This document shows positions 45,613 through 55,549 of a DNA stretch of 64,000 bases, piece by piece. This DNA is from Alphaproteobacteria bacterium (GTDB taxonomy: Bacteria; Pseudomonadota; Alphaproteobacteria; ATCC43930; CGMCC-115725). Each line of letters starts with the position of its first letter. The first letter of the stretch is position 1. The position numbers and the translations under genes are program-made. The DNA is taken from positions 124,001 to 188,000 of the forward strand of contig JAGWNF010000003.1 of NCBI GenBank assembly GCA_028871455.1, read 5' to 3'. Below the pieces are notes generated by a model. The model was not told where the DNA came from. It made no database searches and was given only the letters and a program-made list of their open reading frames with translations.

Positions 45613-46658
45613 CAAAGCGCGGCGGTCGTCTGGGGCGCGGTGGCAGCTGCCAGCTGGAGGATCTCCTCGTGCACCTTGTCGAGGAATCCGTTCATCGCCA
45701 TGTCGGCGGCGACGCCGATCGCATTGGCGAATCCCAATTCATCGGTCGAGCCGTGGCTCTTGACGCAGATGCCCTGGATGCCGAGAAACACCGCACCGTT
45801 GTAGCGTCGCGGATCCATGCGCTTGCGCAGCTTCGCCAGCGAGCGATACGCAAAGAGATAGCCGAACCGCGCAAACCAGGAATTAATGAAGGCCGCGCGC
45901 AGAAATTCCGCGAACAGCCGCGCGGTGCCCTCGGCGGTCTTGAGCGCAACGTTGCCGGTGAAGCCGTCGGTGACGACGACGTCGACCGTGCCCTTGGCGA
46001 TGTCGTCGCCCTCGATGAAGCCGTGGAATCGAATCGGTGTGCCGGGACCGCGCAGGCGCACCGCCGCGCCGCGCACTGCGTCGTTGCCCTTCTGGTCCTC
46101 GGCGCCGACGTTCAGCAATCCGACGTTGGGTTCGGTGATGCCGAGCACCGTGCGGCTGAACACGTCGCCGAGCAACGCGAATTGCACGAGATTGTCCGAA
46201 TCGCAGGCGACGTTGGCGCCGAGATCGAGCATCACGCTCTCGCCGCGCTGCGTCGGAAAGAACGAGGCGATCGCCGGCCGGTCGATGCCCGGAATGGTCT
46301 TGAGCACGAACATTGCCATCGCCATTAGCGCGCCGGTGTTGCCGGCCGAGACGACGCAGTCCGCCTCGCCCGCGGCGACGGCGTCGATCGCCAGTCGCAT
46401 CGACGACCGGCGGCCGCCGCGCAGCGCGACCGACGGCTTAACGTCGTCGGTGATGAACTCGTCGGTGTGATGGACGATGGCGTGGGCCGCCAGATTCGGC
46501 AACTTCGCGAGATGCGCGCGGATGCGGTCGTCCACGCCGTAGAACAGGAACTCGGCCTGCGGAAAACGCTGCTGGGCGATCCCGGCGCCTTTGACAACCA
46601 TCTCGGGCGCGCGCTCTCCACCCATCGCGTCGAGCGCGACGACGACGCGGCCGGTCAA
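45612..46658 (-). CDS. plsX: Phosphate acyltransferase PlsX
   Basis: 348 residues. Motifs [16 protein letters not shown] at the N-terminus, [18 protein letters not shown], and [17 protein letters not shown]. It makes acyl-phosphate from acyl-ACP for PlsY-dependent phospholipid synthesis at the membrane. 28 bases after rpmF. Confidence 0.96.
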   Translation of the reverse strand: MTGRVVVALDAMGGERAPEMVVKGAGIAQQRFPQAEFLFYGVDDRIRAHLAKLPNLAAHAIVHHTDEFITDDVKPSVALRGGRRSSMRLAIDAVAAGEADCVVSAGNTGALMAMAMFVLKTIPGIDRPAIASFFPTQRGESVMLDLGANVACDSDNLVQFALLGDVFSRTVLGITEPNVGLLNVGAEDQKGNDAVRGAAVRLRGPGTPIRFHGFIEGDDIAKGTVDVVVTDGFTGNVALKTAEGTARLFAEFLRAAFINSWFARFGYLFAYRSLAKLRKRMDPRRYNGAVFLGIQGICVKSHGSTDELGFANAIGVAADMAMNGFLDKVHEEILQLAAATAPQTTAAL

Positions 46659-46686
46659 GATCGGCCTCCGACAGCGGCGGCGATCG

Positions 46687-46875
46687 TCACGCCGTTTCCG
46701 TCTTCACCGCGATCACTTCGCGCTCGTCATAATGGCCGCAAGCCAAACAGACGTGGTGCGGACGCTTCAACTCGCCGCAATTCGGGCATTCGACGTAGCT
46801 TGACGGCTTGAGCGCGTGATGGGCGCGGCGCATGTTGCGGCGCGACTTGCTCGTCTTTCTCTTCGGAACAGCCAT
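46687..46875 (-). CDS. rpmF: 50S ribosomal protein L32
   Basis: 62 residues from ATG 46875 ([20 protein letters not shown]). The CPNCGE ... CLACG pairs show the zinc-ribbon (C+) form. It precedes plsX as in most proteobacteria. A terminator-like hairpin lies 10 bases upstream of its start. Confidence 0.97.
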   Translation of the reverse strand: MAVPKRKTSKSRRNMRRAHHALKPSSYVECPNCGELKRPHHVCLACGHYDEREVIAVKTETA

Positions 46876-46885
46876 GGGATCACTC

Positions 46886-46910
46886 AAAAAAGTCGCCCCG
46901 CGAAGGGGGC
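46886..46910 (-). terminator. Terminator-like hairpin in the rpmF leader
   Basis: On the minus strand GCCCC(C)TTCG(C)GGGGC at 46895-46910 is followed by GAC and TTTTTT (46886-46891), ending 10 bases before the rpmF ATG. It may end the yceD transcript or attenuate rpmF. The stem is short (5-6 bp) though GC-only. Confidence 0.55.
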
Positions 46911-46957
46911 TCAAGCGTTTCAGTAGCCAAAAACCCGCGCTCTCGCAACCCTGCTGG

Positions 46958-47491
46958 CTACTCCTTGGAATCGTTCTTGTTTCGCAGTCGCGCCAGGACC
47001 TTGAATGGTGAATCGGGAGGCAGCGCATCGGAGCCGGCGGAGACGTTGACCGCGCCGACGCCCGGCTTGTGCGGAAACGGATCGAGCGCGAGCGACAGCT
47101 GCTGCGCCACGGCCTCGCCGATATCGATCACGCCGTCAGCGATCTGCTCGATCGTTTCCGCTTCGCCGTCGAGCGTGACTTCGCGCGCCTCGGCGCCCTC
47201 GCCGTAGAGCACGGTGAAACCCTCGGCGACGTGATTCCGGACCGGATCGAGCGTAACGACGCAGGTTTGCACGACCTCGGCGTCGAGCTCGGCTTCAAGC
47301 CGCACCAGACCGCCGGCGATCCGCCCCAGCCGCACCACGGCGTCGAGCTTGTCGAGCCCGAGGAGGCCGAACCGGGCGGCGAGCGCGGTGCGTTCGGCGG
47401 CGTTGGCGCTGATCTCGAAGCGCTGCTCGCCGCAGCTGAGCCGCGACAGCTCGACCGGACGAGCAAATTCGATCGCGGACGGAGTGTCCAT
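46958..47491 (-). CDS. yceD: YceD family protein (DUF177)
   Basis: 177 residues from ATG 47491. YceD features: conserved Cys-containing [46 protein letters not shown] and a C-terminal [12 protein letters not shown]. Linked genetically to rpmF and L32/rRNA maturation. One base after the bc1 chaperone stop. Confidence 0.92.
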   Translation of the reverse strand: MDTPSAIEFARPVELSRLSCGEQRFEISANAAERTALAARFGLLGLDKLDAVVRLGRIAGGLVRLEAELDAEVVQTCVVTLDPVRNHVAEGFTVLYGEGAEAREVTLDGEAETIEQIADGVIDIGEAVAQQLSLALDPFPHKPGVGAVNVSAGSDALPPDSPFKVLARLRNKNDSKE

Positions 47492-47492
47492 C

Positions 47493-48017
47493 TCAATCCT
47501 CCGCTGCAAGCGGCAGTTCGCCCGACAGTAGGCGCCCCACCGGTGCGGCATCGAGTACCTGCGCCTGGCGGCGCAGATAGGCGGCGGCCGCGGCGATCTG
47601 TGCCGCGCTCGGCGCGACGGTGCCGTAGAGATTGCGACGCAGGGCTTCATCGAGGCTCTCGGTGCCGGCGAGGCCACGCTCGTAGGCGCGGATGCGGCCG
47701 TAGAACGCCTTGGCCATGGTCTTCACCTGGCGGCCGACGCTGAGGTCGCCAACGCCCATTTCGCGCAGGTTGCGATCGAGATCGCCGAACATCGTATCGA
47801 ACAGGGCTTGAGAGAAAGCGGCGGAGTCCCCGGATTGCTTCAGCCGCCGCATGGCGAGGAAAGTGTGCAGAGCGATCAACTCGAAACGACCATCGAGCGT
47901 ATCGGGCACGCCCCAATCCTCGTAGAAGATTCGCGCGCGCGACGCCGCCACGATGGCGCCATAGAGCGCTTGAACGGTGTTGCGGTACTTGCGATGGAAG
48001 AGCGCGGCGAGCGACAT
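47493..48017 (-). CDS. Ubiquinol-cytochrome c chaperone (CBP3 family)
   Basis: 174 residues, all helical. Core LYGAIVAASRARIFYEDWGVPDTLDGRFELI and GDLSVGRQVKTMAKAFYGRI match the ubiquinol-cytochrome c chaperone family that assembles cytochrome b of complex III. The order chaperone-yceD is common in alphaproteobacteria. Divergent from bamE with a 63-base gap that must hold both promoters. Confidence 0.9.
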   Translation of the reverse strand: MSLAALFHRKYRNTVQALYGAIVAASRARIFYEDWGVPDTLDGRFELIALHTFLAMRRLKQSGDSAAFSQALFDTMFGDLDRNLREMGVGDLSVGRQVKTMAKAFYGRIRAYERGLAGTESLDEALRRNLYGTVAPSAAQIAAAAAYLRRQAQVLDAAPVGRLLSGELPLAAED

Positions 48018-48080
48018 GGTTTAAGGGCCCGCCATTGAATAATCGGGCGTTTCAAGGTACAAGATGTCGTCGAGATCGGC

Positions 48081-48563
48081 ATGATTTTCAAGCCTATTCA
48101 TCGGCGTCTTCTGCGCGGAGCCGCGGCTATCGCGTGCGCGTTGCCGTTGTTCGCCTGCCAGCCGACGGTCGATCAGCGCGGCAACGCGCCGCCACCCGAC
48201 AAGCTGTCGCAGATCCAGCCGGGCAAGACCGACAAGGCCACGGTGACGCGGCTGCTCGGCTCGCCCTCGAGCGTCGCCGAATTCGATCCCAACGTCTGGT
48301 ACTACGTCAGCGCCAAGACCGAGGACATCGCCTTCCTGAAGACCCAGACCCTCGATCAGCACGTCGTCAAGATCACCTTCGACAAGAACGGCGTCGTGCA
48401 GTCGATCCAGAAGAAAGGTTTGAAGGACGCCGAGGCGATCACGCCCAATCCGAACGTGACGCCGACCCGTGGCCGCGAATTCTCGTGGATCGAAGAATTC
48501 CTCGGCAATTTCGGCCGATTTGTCAGCAAGAACCGGCCGCAAGGCAGCGGCGGCGGTTACTGA
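48081..48563 (+). CDS. bamE: Outer-membrane assembly lipoprotein BamE
   Basis: 160 residues. Lipoprotein signal with lipobox LFAC (Cys near 26). SmpA/OmlA domain: LSQIQPGKTDKATVTRLLGS, NVWYYVSAKTE, VVKITFDKNGVVQSIQ. BamE stabilises the BAM complex that inserts outer-membrane proteins. It converges on hppA. Confidence 0.93.
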   Translation: MIFKPIHRRLLRGAAAIACALPLFACQPTVDQRGNAPPPDKLSQIQPGKTDKATVTRLLGSPSSVAEFDPNVWYYVSAKTEDIAFLKTQTLDQHVVKITFDKNGVVQSIQKKGLKDAEAITPNPNVTPTRGREFSWIEEFLGNFGRFVSKNRPQGSGGGY

Positions 48564-48581
48564 CCGATATCCGGCCGCGCG

Positions 48582-50678
48582 TCAGTGCGTCGCGGCGAGG
48601 ATCGCCAGCAGCAAAATCGCCACGATGTTGGTGATCTTGATCATCGGATTGACCGCCGGCCCAGCGGTATCCTTGTAGGGATCGCCGATGGTATCGCCGG
48701 TGACCGCGGCCTTGTGGGCGTCGGAGCCCTTGCCGCCGTGGTGGCCTTCCTCGATGTATTTCTTGGCGTTGTCCCAGGCGCCGCCGCCCGACGTCATCGA
48801 GATCGCGACGAAGATGCCGGTGACGATCGTTCCGAGCAGCATGGCGCCGAGCGCGCTGAAGCCCGCGCCCTGCCCGCCGATGGCCGAGACCACCAGGAAC
48901 AGGACGATCGGCGCGCCGACCGGTAGCAGCGACGGCACGATCATCTCCTTGATCGCCGCGCGGGTCAGCAGGTCGACGGCGCGGCCATAATCCGGCTTCG
49001 CCTTGCCTTCCATGATGCCCTTTATCTCCTTGAACTGGCGGCGCACCTCGAGCACCACCGCACCGGCGGCGCGGCCGACGGCGGTCATGCCCATCGCGCC
49101 GAAGAGATAAGGCAGCAGGCCGCCGATAAAGAGACCGATCACGACGTAGGGATTCTGCAAGGTGAAGTTCACGTCGACGCCCGGAAAATAGTGCGTGAGG
49201 TCGCTGCTGTAGGCAGCGAAGAGCACGAGCGACGCCAAGCCGGCCGAACCGATGGCGTAGCCCTTGGTTACCGCCTTGGTGGTGTTGCCGACGGCGTCGA
49301 GCGCGTCGGTGATCTTGCGCACGTCCTTCGGCAGGTCCGCCATCTCGGCGATGCCGCCGGCGTTGTCGGTGACCGGGCCGTAGGCGTCGAGCGCGACGAT
49401 CATGCCGGCGAGCGCCAGCATGGTGGTGGCCGCAATGCCGATACCAAAGACGCCGGCATAAAGATAGGCGACGATGATGCCGGCGCAGATCACGATCACC
49501 GGCAGCGCGGTCGCCTCCATCGAGACCGCCAAGCCTTGAATCACGTTCGTGGCGTGGCCGGTGATCGAGGCGTTGGCGATGCTGCGGACCGGCCGATATT
49601 CGGTCGACGTATAGTACTCGGTGATCCAGACCAAGAGGCCGGTGACCGCGAGACCCGTGAAGGCACAGACCAACAGACCGCCGCCGGTTATAGTGCCGCC
49701 CATGATCGTAATCGGCTGGCCATAACCGATCAGCAGAGCGATGACGCCGGCGATGGCGGCGGCCGAGAGTACGCCAGCCGCGATCACGCCTTTGTAGAGC
49801 GCCGTCATGATCTGGCCGCCGGTGCCGAGCCGCACGAAGTAGGTACCGATGACCGACGCGATGATGCAAACAGCGCCGATGACGAGCGGCAGCACCATCA
49901 TGGTGTCGCGCAGCGCGCCCTGGAAGAAGATCGCCGCCAGCAGCATGGTCGCGACCTGGGTCACGACGTAGGTTTCGAACAAGTCGGCGGCCATGCCGGC
50001 GCAGTCGCCGACGTTGTCGCCGACATTGTCGGCGATCACGGCGGGATTGCGCGGATCGTCCTCGGGAATTCCGGCTTCGACCTTGCCGACCAGATCGGCG
50101 CCGACATCGGCGCCTTTGGTGAAGATGCCGCCGCCCAAGCGCGCAAAAATCGAGATGAGCGATGCGCCGAAGGACAACGCGACCATTGCTTCGAGGATCG
50201 GACGCGGATTGTCAATCGGCAGCGTCGAGTGCAGGAAGATGTAGTAGGCGCCAACGGCGAGTTGACCGAGGCCGACGACCAGCATGCCAGTGACCGCGCC
50301 AGCGCGGAACGCGAGCTTCAGACCTGCAGCAAGGCCGCCGCGTGCGGCTTGGGCGGTGCGCAGGTTCGAGCGCACCGAGACGTTCATGCCGATGAAGCCG
50401 GCGGCGCCCGAGAGCACGGAGCCGATGAGGTAGCCGACGCCGCTGCGCCAGCCGAGCGCAAAAAACAGGATGACGAAGATGACGACGCCAACCATGGCGA
50501 TGGTCATGTACTGCCGGCGGAGATAGGCCTGCGCGCCTTCCTGGACCGCCGCGGCGATCTCCTTCATGCGGTCGGTGCCGGGATCGGCAGCCAGCACGAG
50601 GCGGGCGGTGACGATGCCGTAAAGCACCGCGATGAGGCCGGCGGCAACCACCAGCCAGTACCAGGAGGCCATGCTCAT
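48582..50678 (-). CDS. hppA: K+-independent membrane-bound H+-pyrophosphatase
   Basis: 698 residues with about 16 membrane helices. Catalytic loop motifs [33 protein letters not shown] and [18 protein letters not shown] are complete. The position that decides potassium dependence reads GNTTKA (Lys rather than Ala), so a K+-independent proton pump is expected. It uses pyrophosphate from biosynthesis to energise the membrane. The 135-base gap upstream (50679-50813) shows no clear promoter. Confidence 0.96.
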   Translation of the reverse strand: MSMASWYWLVVAAGLIAVLYGIVTARLVLAADPGTDRMKEIAAAVQEGAQAYLRRQYMTIAMVGVVIFVILFFALGWRSGVGYLIGSVLSGAAGFIGMNVSVRSNLRTAQAARGGLAAGLKLAFRAGAVTGMLVVGLGQLAVGAYYIFLHSTLPIDNPRPILEAMVALSFGASLISIFARLGGGIFTKGADVGADLVGKVEAGIPEDDPRNPAVIADNVGDNVGDCAGMAADLFETYVVTQVATMLLAAIFFQGALRDTMMVLPLVIGAVCIIASVIGTYFVRLGTGGQIMTALYKGVIAAGVLSAAAIAGVIALLIGYGQPITIMGGTITGGGLLVCAFTGLAVTGLLVWITEYYTSTEYRPVRSIANASITGHATNVIQGLAVSMEATALPVIVICAGIIVAYLYAGVFGIGIAATTMLALAGMIVALDAYGPVTDNAGGIAEMADLPKDVRKITDALDAVGNTTKAVTKGYAIGSAGLASLVLFAAYSSDLTHYFPGVDVNFTLQNPYVVIGLFIGGLLPYLFGAMGMTAVGRAAGAVVLEVRRQFKEIKGIMEGKAKPDYGRAVDLLTRAAIKEMIVPSLLPVGAPIVLFLVVSAIGGQGAGFSALGAMLLGTIVTGIFVAISMTSGGGAWDNAKKYIEEGHHGGKGSDAHKAAVTGDTIGDPYKDTAGPAVNPMIKITNIVAILLLAILAATH

Positions 50679-50813
50679 AGCGAAAATCCCTTAGATTCGG
50701 TCTGTCAGGCTTTTAAGGAGCGCGGAACATGCCAGAACGGAACGGCCGAGGCAATCGCTCCGGCTCGCTGATTTTCCGCGCGGTCGCGCGCGATTCCGGC
50801 GTCGGCGCGCGAC

Positions 50814-51794
50814 TCAGAAATGCCGGTAGCCGGTGCGCCGCAAGACCATCCGTCGGCCTTCGGCACCGAGTACGCGCACGCCCCGCCCGGCGGTCACGCG
50901 GCCGATCGCGGCGACCCTGATTCCGGCCGCGCGTGCAATCGTCGCGATTCGATTTGCCGTCCGCGGTGCGGCCGTGAACACAAGCTCGTAATCGTCGCCA
51001 TGCGTCAGCGCCGCCCGGATGCGTCGCGGCGCGCGCGCGACGACGTGGCGCGCGGCGGCCGAAAGCGGCAGCCGCGTCGCTTCGACGATGGCGCCGACGC
51101 AAGAGGCGTCGCAGATATGACCGAGATCGGCGACCAGCCCGTCCGATATATCCGCGCTCGCATGCGCGACGCCGATCAACCGCCGGCCGAGTGCAAGACG
51201 CGGCTCCGGGACTCGATAGCGCCGTACCAGATGTCGTCGTACCGCCGGCGGAAGGCGTCCGAGTTGTCCCTTGATCGCGGCCAGGCCGAGCGCCGCGTCG
51301 CCCAAGGTGCCGGAGACATAGACGATGTCGCCGACGCGCGCGCCGCTGCGCAGCATCGCCCTCCCCTTGGCGACGCGGCCGATCGCCGCCAGCGACAGCA
51401 CCACCGGTCCCCGCGTCGCGTCGCTGTCGCCGCCGAACAGGCCGATATGGAATTTTTTCTGGTCGGCGGCGAGACCGCGCGCGAAGGCTGCGACCCAGCG
51501 GTCGCCATGCGATCGCGGCAACGCCATGCTGAGGAGATAGCCGACCGGCGTCGCGCCTTTCGCGGCGAGGTCCGACAGGTTGACGCGCAGTAATTTGCGC
51601 GCAATATCCGCCGGCGGATCGTTCGCGAAGAAATGGATACCCTCGACGATCGCGTCGGCCTTGAGTACGTACTGCTCGCCGCGCCGGCCGTCGATTAGCG
51701 CCACGTCGTCGCGCAGCTTCAAGCCGCCGGGCAGCGCCAGCGGCGCGAAGAAGCGCGCGATGCGCCCAAATTCACCGAGCGGCTTCGCCGCCAC
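50814..51794 (-). CDS. thiL: Thiamine-monophosphate kinase
   Basis: 326 residues. PurM-like fold: LRDDVALID and VLKADAIVEGIHF at the N-terminus, FGGDSDATRGPVVLSLAAIG, ADISDGLVADLGHI and HGDDYELVFTA. Converts thiamine phosphate to thiamine pyrophosphate. Its start overlaps nusB by 23 bases. The rib-nusB-thiL arrangement is common in proteobacteria. Confidence 0.95.
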   Translation of the reverse strand: MAAKPLGEFGRIARFFAPLALPGGLKLRDDVALIDGRRGEQYVLKADAIVEGIHFFANDPPADIARKLLRVNLSDLAAKGATPVGYLLSMALPRSHGDRWVAAFARGLAADQKKFHIGLFGGDSDATRGPVVLSLAAIGRVAKGRAMLRSGARVGDIVYVSGTLGDAALGLAAIKGQLGRLPPAVRRHLVRRYRVPEPRLALGRRLIGVAHASADISDGLVADLGHICDASCVGAIVEATRLPLSAAARHVVARAPRRIRAALTHGDDYELVFTAAPRTANRIATIARAAGIRVAAIGRVTAGRGVRVLGAEGRRMVLRRTGYRHF

Positions 51795-52281
51795 GAGGCT
51801 GCCCCATCTCTTCCGGTCGCACCTCGCGCGCGACTTTGTCGAGGACGCCGTTCACCAGGCCCGGCTCCTTGCCGGAGAAGAAAGCGTGCGCGATGTCGAC
51901 ATACTCGTTGATCGCGATCTCCGGCGGCACATCGCGGCAATACACGAGTTCGAAGACGCCGACGCGCAGAACGGCGCGCAACACGGCATCGAGCCGCTGC
52001 AAGGGCCATTCCGGCGACAATGCCGCCGCGATCGTGCGGTCGATCGCTTCGCGCTGCGCCGCTGCGCCGCGCGCCAGTTTGGTGAAACGGCCCGGGTCGG
52101 CCGCGCCGAAATCGGGCGGCTCGCGCGCGGCGTCGGGTGTCAAGCGATGCGCAAGAAACTCGTCGACGACCATGTCGGCCGCCGCACCACCGAGCTCCAT
52201 CTGGTAGAGCGCTTGCACCGCGGCGAGGCGCGCCGCCGTGCGCTTGCGTCCCGTCGGGCGCGATCGGGCAGCGGCGCTCAC
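51772..52281 (-). CDS. nusB: Transcription antitermination factor NusB
   Basis: 169 residues from GTG 52281 overlapping the ribH stop (GTGA). All-helical NusB fold: ARLAAVQALYQMEL and the C-terminal RVGVFELVYCRDVPPEIAINEYV, KEPGLVNGVLDKVA. Binds boxA with S10 in rRNA antitermination. Confidence 0.95.
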   Translation of the reverse strand: MSAAARSRPTGRKRTAARLAAVQALYQMELGGAAADMVVDEFLAHRLTPDAAREPPDFGAADPGRFTKLARGAAAQREAIDRTIAAALSPEWPLQRLDAVLRAVLRVGVFELVYCRDVPPEIAINEYVDIAHAFFSGKEPGLVNGVLDKVAREVRPEEMGQPRGGEAAR

Positions 52282-52715
52282 CGTCGCGCCCTGAGCTTCT
52301 GCTTCAGGGCGATCATGGCGAGACAGGTGCGCGCCGCTTCGCCGCCCTTGTCCTTCTCGTCGATCCGCGCGCGCTTGAAGGCCTGGTCCACGTTGTCGAC
52401 GGTCAGCACCCCGAAGCCGACGGCATGACCAGCCAACGCGAGGTCCTGAATGCCGCGCGCGCATTCCTGACAGACGTGATCGTAGTGCGTGGTCTCGCCG
52501 CGAATGACGCAGCCGAGCGCGATGTAGCCGTCGTATTTGCCTGTGCGGACGGCAAGCGCGATCGCCGCTGGAATCTCGAACGCGCCAGGCACCGTTACGC
52601 TCGCGTAGCGTGCGCCGGCCTGGTCGAGCGCCGCCTCGGCGCCCTTCAGCAACGCGTCCGACACGTGCGCGTAATAGCGCGCCTCGACGATCAGCACCGA
52701 CGGCCGCTTGGCCAT
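52278..52715 (-). CDS. ribH: 6,7-dimethyl-8-ribityllumazine synthase
   Basis: 145 residues. Motifs VEARYYAHVSDALLKGA, VTVPGAFEIPAAIALAVRTG, ALGCVIRGETTHYDHVCQEC. Makes lumazine from ribitylaminouracil and dihydroxybutanone phosphate. One base after ribBX. Confidence 0.96.
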   Translation of the reverse strand: MAKRPSVLIVEARYYAHVSDALLKGAEAALDQAGARYASVTVPGAFEIPAAIALAVRTGKYDGYIALGCVIRGETTHYDHVCQECARGIQDLALAGHAVGFGVLTVDNVDQAFKRARIDEKDKGGEAARTCLAMIALKQKLRARR

Positions 52716-52716
52716 G

Positions 52717-53829
52717 TCACGGCTCCCGGACGATGGGCCGACGTTCGACGACGGACAGACCGTAGCCTTCGAGACCGACGATGGTCTGGGCCGTGTTGGA
52801 CAGCAGGATCATGTCGCGCACGCCGAGATCGAGCAGGATCTGCGCGCCGATACCGTAGTCGCGGAGCTGCGGCACCGTTTTGCCGGTCGCGAGGTAACCG
52901 CGCACGCGCTCCGATAGCGCTGTCGGCATCGGCTCGCGCAGCAGCACCACGACGCCACGACCGGCGCGACCGATCATCTCCATCGCGCCCTGGAGCATGC
53001 CGGCGCGGCTGCTGCGCAGATTGCCGAGCACATCGTCGAGCACATTGACCGCGTGCATGCGCACCAGCACTGGCTCCGGCGTGCGTAGGTCGCCTTTCAC
53101 CAGCGCGATGTGCTCGGCATAGGCGATCTTGTTGACGTAGATGTGCATGTTCCAGTCACCGCCGTGCGCGCTGGTGAAATCGGCCGATACCTTGCGCTCG
53201 ACGATGCGATCGTGACGCCGACGATAGGCGATGAGATCAGCGATCGTCGCGACCTTGAGACCGTGGTGCTGCGCGAAGGCGATCAGGTCGTCGCGCCGCG
53301 CCATCGTGCCGTCATCGTTCATGACCTCACAGATCACGCCCGCGGGAATAAGGCCCGCGAGGCGCGCGATATCGACGGAAGCCTCGGTGTGGCCGGTGCG
53401 CACCAGGACGCCGCCGTCCCGCGCCATGAGCGGAAAGATATGGCCCGGCGACACAATGTCCTGCGGGCCTCTGGCCGGATCGATCGCGACTGCGATGCTG
53501 CGCGCACGATCGGGCGCCGAGATGCCGGTGGTAATGCCGTCGCGCGCCTCGATCGAGACGGTAAACGCCGTGTGCAGCCGCGACTCGTTGTACCGCGCCA
53601 TCAGCGGCAGCTTGAGCTGCTCAACCCGCTCGCGCGTCAGCGCCAGGCAGATCAGGCCGCGGCCGTGTTTGGCCATGAAGTTGATCGCATCCGGCGTCGC
53701 CATCTGCGCCGGAATGACGAGATCGCCTTCGTTCTCCCGATCCTCGTCGTCGACCAGAACGAACATCTTGCCGTTGCGCGCGGCGTCGATGATGTCCTCG
53801 ATCGGCGAAGCGACGTCGATGAAGCTCAT
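52717..53829 (-). CDS. ribB: RibBX: 3,4-dihydroxy-2-butanone-4-phosphate synthase fused to a degenerate GTP cyclohydrolase II domain
   Basis: 370 residues. The RibB half (1-205) is complete: DDEDRENEGDLVIPA, GRGLICLAL, HTAFTVSIEARDGITTGISA, GHIFPLMARDGGVLVRTGHTEA. The RibA-like half (about 210-370) keeps the fold but lacks the zinc-binding Cys residues and the Arg-Cys-Asp-Cys type motif; the region reads RMHAVNVLDDVLGNLR. This is the RibBX form described in proteobacteria (Brutinel and colleagues), so a separate ribA is needed elsewhere. Overlaps ribE by ATGA. Confidence 0.9.
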   Translation of the reverse strand: MSFIDVASPIEDIIDAARNGKMFVLVDDEDRENEGDLVIPAQMATPDAINFMAKHGRGLICLALTRERVEQLKLPLMARYNESRLHTAFTVSIEARDGITTGISAPDRARSIAVAIDPARGPQDIVSPGHIFPLMARDGGVLVRTGHTEASVDIARLAGLIPAGVICEVMNDDGTMARRDDLIAFAQHHGLKVATIADLIAYRRRHDRIVERKVSADFTSAHGGDWNMHIYVNKIAYAEHIALVKGDLRTPEPVLVRMHAVNVLDDVLGNLRSSRAGMLQGAMEMIGRAGRGVVVLLREPMPTALSERVRGYLATGKTVPQLRDYGIGAQILLDLGVRDMILLSNTAQTIVGLEGYGLSVVERRPIVREP

Positions 53830-54419
53830 GCCGGCTCCCGCGCCAGCAGGCGCGCGACGTAGCGCGCGATGACGTCGAGTTCAACGTTGACTCTGTCGCC
53901 CGGTCGCAAGTCGCCGAGCGTCGTCTTGGTGCGCGTGATCGGAATGAGGTTAACGCCAAAGCGCCTTCCTTCGACCTCGTTCACCGTCAGCGACACGCCG
54001 TCGAGCGTGATCGACCCCTTGGGCGCGATCGACGGCTCGCAGTCGCGCGGCACATCGAAGGTGAGCCGCAGGGATTCGCCGTCCGGCCGGCGCGACACCA
54101 GCTCAGCCATCGCGTCGACATGGCCGAGCACGATGTGGCCGCCGAGTTCGTCACCCAGGCGCAGCGCACGCTCGAGATTGAGCGCAGTCCCGACCCGCCA
54201 AGCGCCGGCGGTCGACCGCGCGCGAGTCTCGGCCGAGATTTGCACGGCGAACCACCCTGCGTCCTTGTCGACGACGGAAAGACAGACCCCGGCGCAGGCG
54301 ATCGAGGCGCCGGGCGCGAGATCGCCCAGATTGAGCGCAGTCGCGATTTCGAAGACCGTGTCGGCGCCCGGCCGCACGGCCCGGACGGCGCCGCGATCGG
54401 CGATGATTCCAGTAAACAT
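53826..54419 (-). CDS. ribE: Riboflavin synthase alpha chain
   Basis: 197 residues with two lumazine-binding repeats; the first starts MFTGIIADRGAV, and ACAGVCLSVVD and TLDGVSLTVNEV mark equivalent strands of the two repeats. Dismutates two lumazines to riboflavin. It lies 22 bases after ribD. Confidence 0.95.
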   Translation of the reverse strand: MFTGIIADRGAVRAVRPGADTVFEIATALNLGDLAPGASIACAGVCLSVVDKDAGWFAVQISAETRARSTAGAWRVGTALNLERALRLGDELGGHIVLGHVDAMAELVSRRPDGESLRLTFDVPRDCEPSIAPKGSITLDGVSLTVNEVEGRRFGVNLIPITRTKTTLGDLRPGDRVNVELDVIARYVARLLAREPA

Positions 54420-54441
54420 GGCAATACCTTAGGGCGCCACC

Positions 54442-55539
54442 TTAATTCGCGCGCCGGAGGGTTTCTAGCACATCCTCGCCGACGCTTTCGATGCCGATCC
54501 GGACGAAGCGCGGCGCCTGGCCGGGAGCCTCGATGCCGAGCGCGTTGAGCGCCGGCAGACCGTCGCCGCCGATCAGCGACGGCGCCTGGAACCAGGCGAT
54601 GCGATCGACCAGATCGGCGCGAACCAGCGCCGCCGCCAGCGTTGCGCCGCCTTCGACCAGGACGCGCGTGATGCCTTTCATGGCCAGCGCGCTCAGCGCG
54701 GCGGCGAGATCGGTCTCGCCGCCAGGCATGGCGGGAACGTCAATCACCTCGACGCCGCAGCCGGCCAATGCCGCGCGCCGCTCCCCGGCGATGCCGTTCC
54801 GCACGATGAACCAGGTCGGCGCGCGCCGCGCATCGGCGACGACGCGCGCCGTCAATGGCACGCGCAAGCCGCCGTCGATCACCACGCGCACCGGGCTGCG
54901 ATCGGTCAGGCCGGGCAGCCGACACGTCAATTCCGGGTCGTCGGCGATGACCGTGCCGCTGCCCACCATCACCGCATCGTGCGTCGTCCGCAGCAGATGG
55001 CTGCGGGCGCGCGCCGCCTCGCCAGTGATCCAGCGACTTGCGCCCGATGCCACGGCCAGCCGGCCGTCGAGCGAGGTGGAGAGCTTCAGCGTCACCAGCG
55101 GCCGGCCGCGTGTAATGGTCGAGAAGAAGCCGGCGTTGATCTCGGCCGCCGCGTCGGCGCTGACGCCCGACACGACGTTGATCCCGGCCGCACGCAACGC
55201 CTTCAGGCCTTTGCCGGCAACGCGCGGATCGGGATCTTCGACCGCGACGATGACCCGACGAATGCCGGCGGCAATCAGAGCGTCGGTGCATGGCGGCGTC
55301 TTGCCATGGTGGCAGCACGGCTCGAGCGTGACATAGGCGTCGGCGCCTTTGGTGGCGCGGCCGGCGCGCGCCAGCGCCTCGATCTCGGCGTGCGGTCGGC
55401 CACCCGGCTGTGTCCAGCCGCGGCCCAGGACGATCCCGTCCCTGACGATCACGCAGCCCACCGCCGGATTGGGCCAGACCCGGCCGAGACCGCGCCGCGC
55501 CAGAGTCAGCGCCGCGCACATCATGCCGGCGTCGGTCAT
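54442..55539 (-). CDS. ribD: Bifunctional riboflavin deaminase-reductase RibD
   Basis: 365 residues. The deaminase domain has HAE and PCCHHGKTPPC (zinc ligands). The reductase domain has LKLSTSLDGRLAVASGASRW and RVLVEGGATLAAAL. Catalyses the second and third steps of riboflavin synthesis. It precedes ribE and follows nrdR by 10 bases. Confidence 0.95.
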   Translation of the reverse strand: MTDAGMMCAALTLARRGLGRVWPNPAVGCVIVRDGIVLGRGWTQPGGRPHAEIEALARAGRATKGADAYVTLEPCCHHGKTPPCTDALIAAGIRRVIVAVEDPDPRVAGKGLKALRAAGINVVSGVSADAAAEINAGFFSTITRGRPLVTLKLSTSLDGRLAVASGASRWITGEAARARSHLLRTTHDAVMVGSGTVIADDPELTCRLPGLTDRSPVRVVIDGGLRVPLTARVVADARRAPTWFIVRNGIAGERRAALAGCGVEVIDVPAMPGGETDLAAALSALAMKGITRVLVEGGATLAAALVRADLVDRIAWFQAPSLIGGDGLPALNALGIEAPGQAPRFVRIGIESVGEDVLETLRRAN

Positions 55540-55549
55540 CTCGGAACCT

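Noticed and set aside
49191-50771. 526-codon open frame opposite hppA
   Set aside because: Mirror of hppA in a GC-rich genome; composition is His/Asp/Arg-rich with no domain and no ribosome site. The same applies to long frames opposite phaC, dac, the MFS gene, the permease and ntrX.
50679-50813. Possible promoter for hppA (TTAAAA, CTAAGG)
   Set aside because: Both boxes are weak matches and spacing is 16; below the level worth recording.
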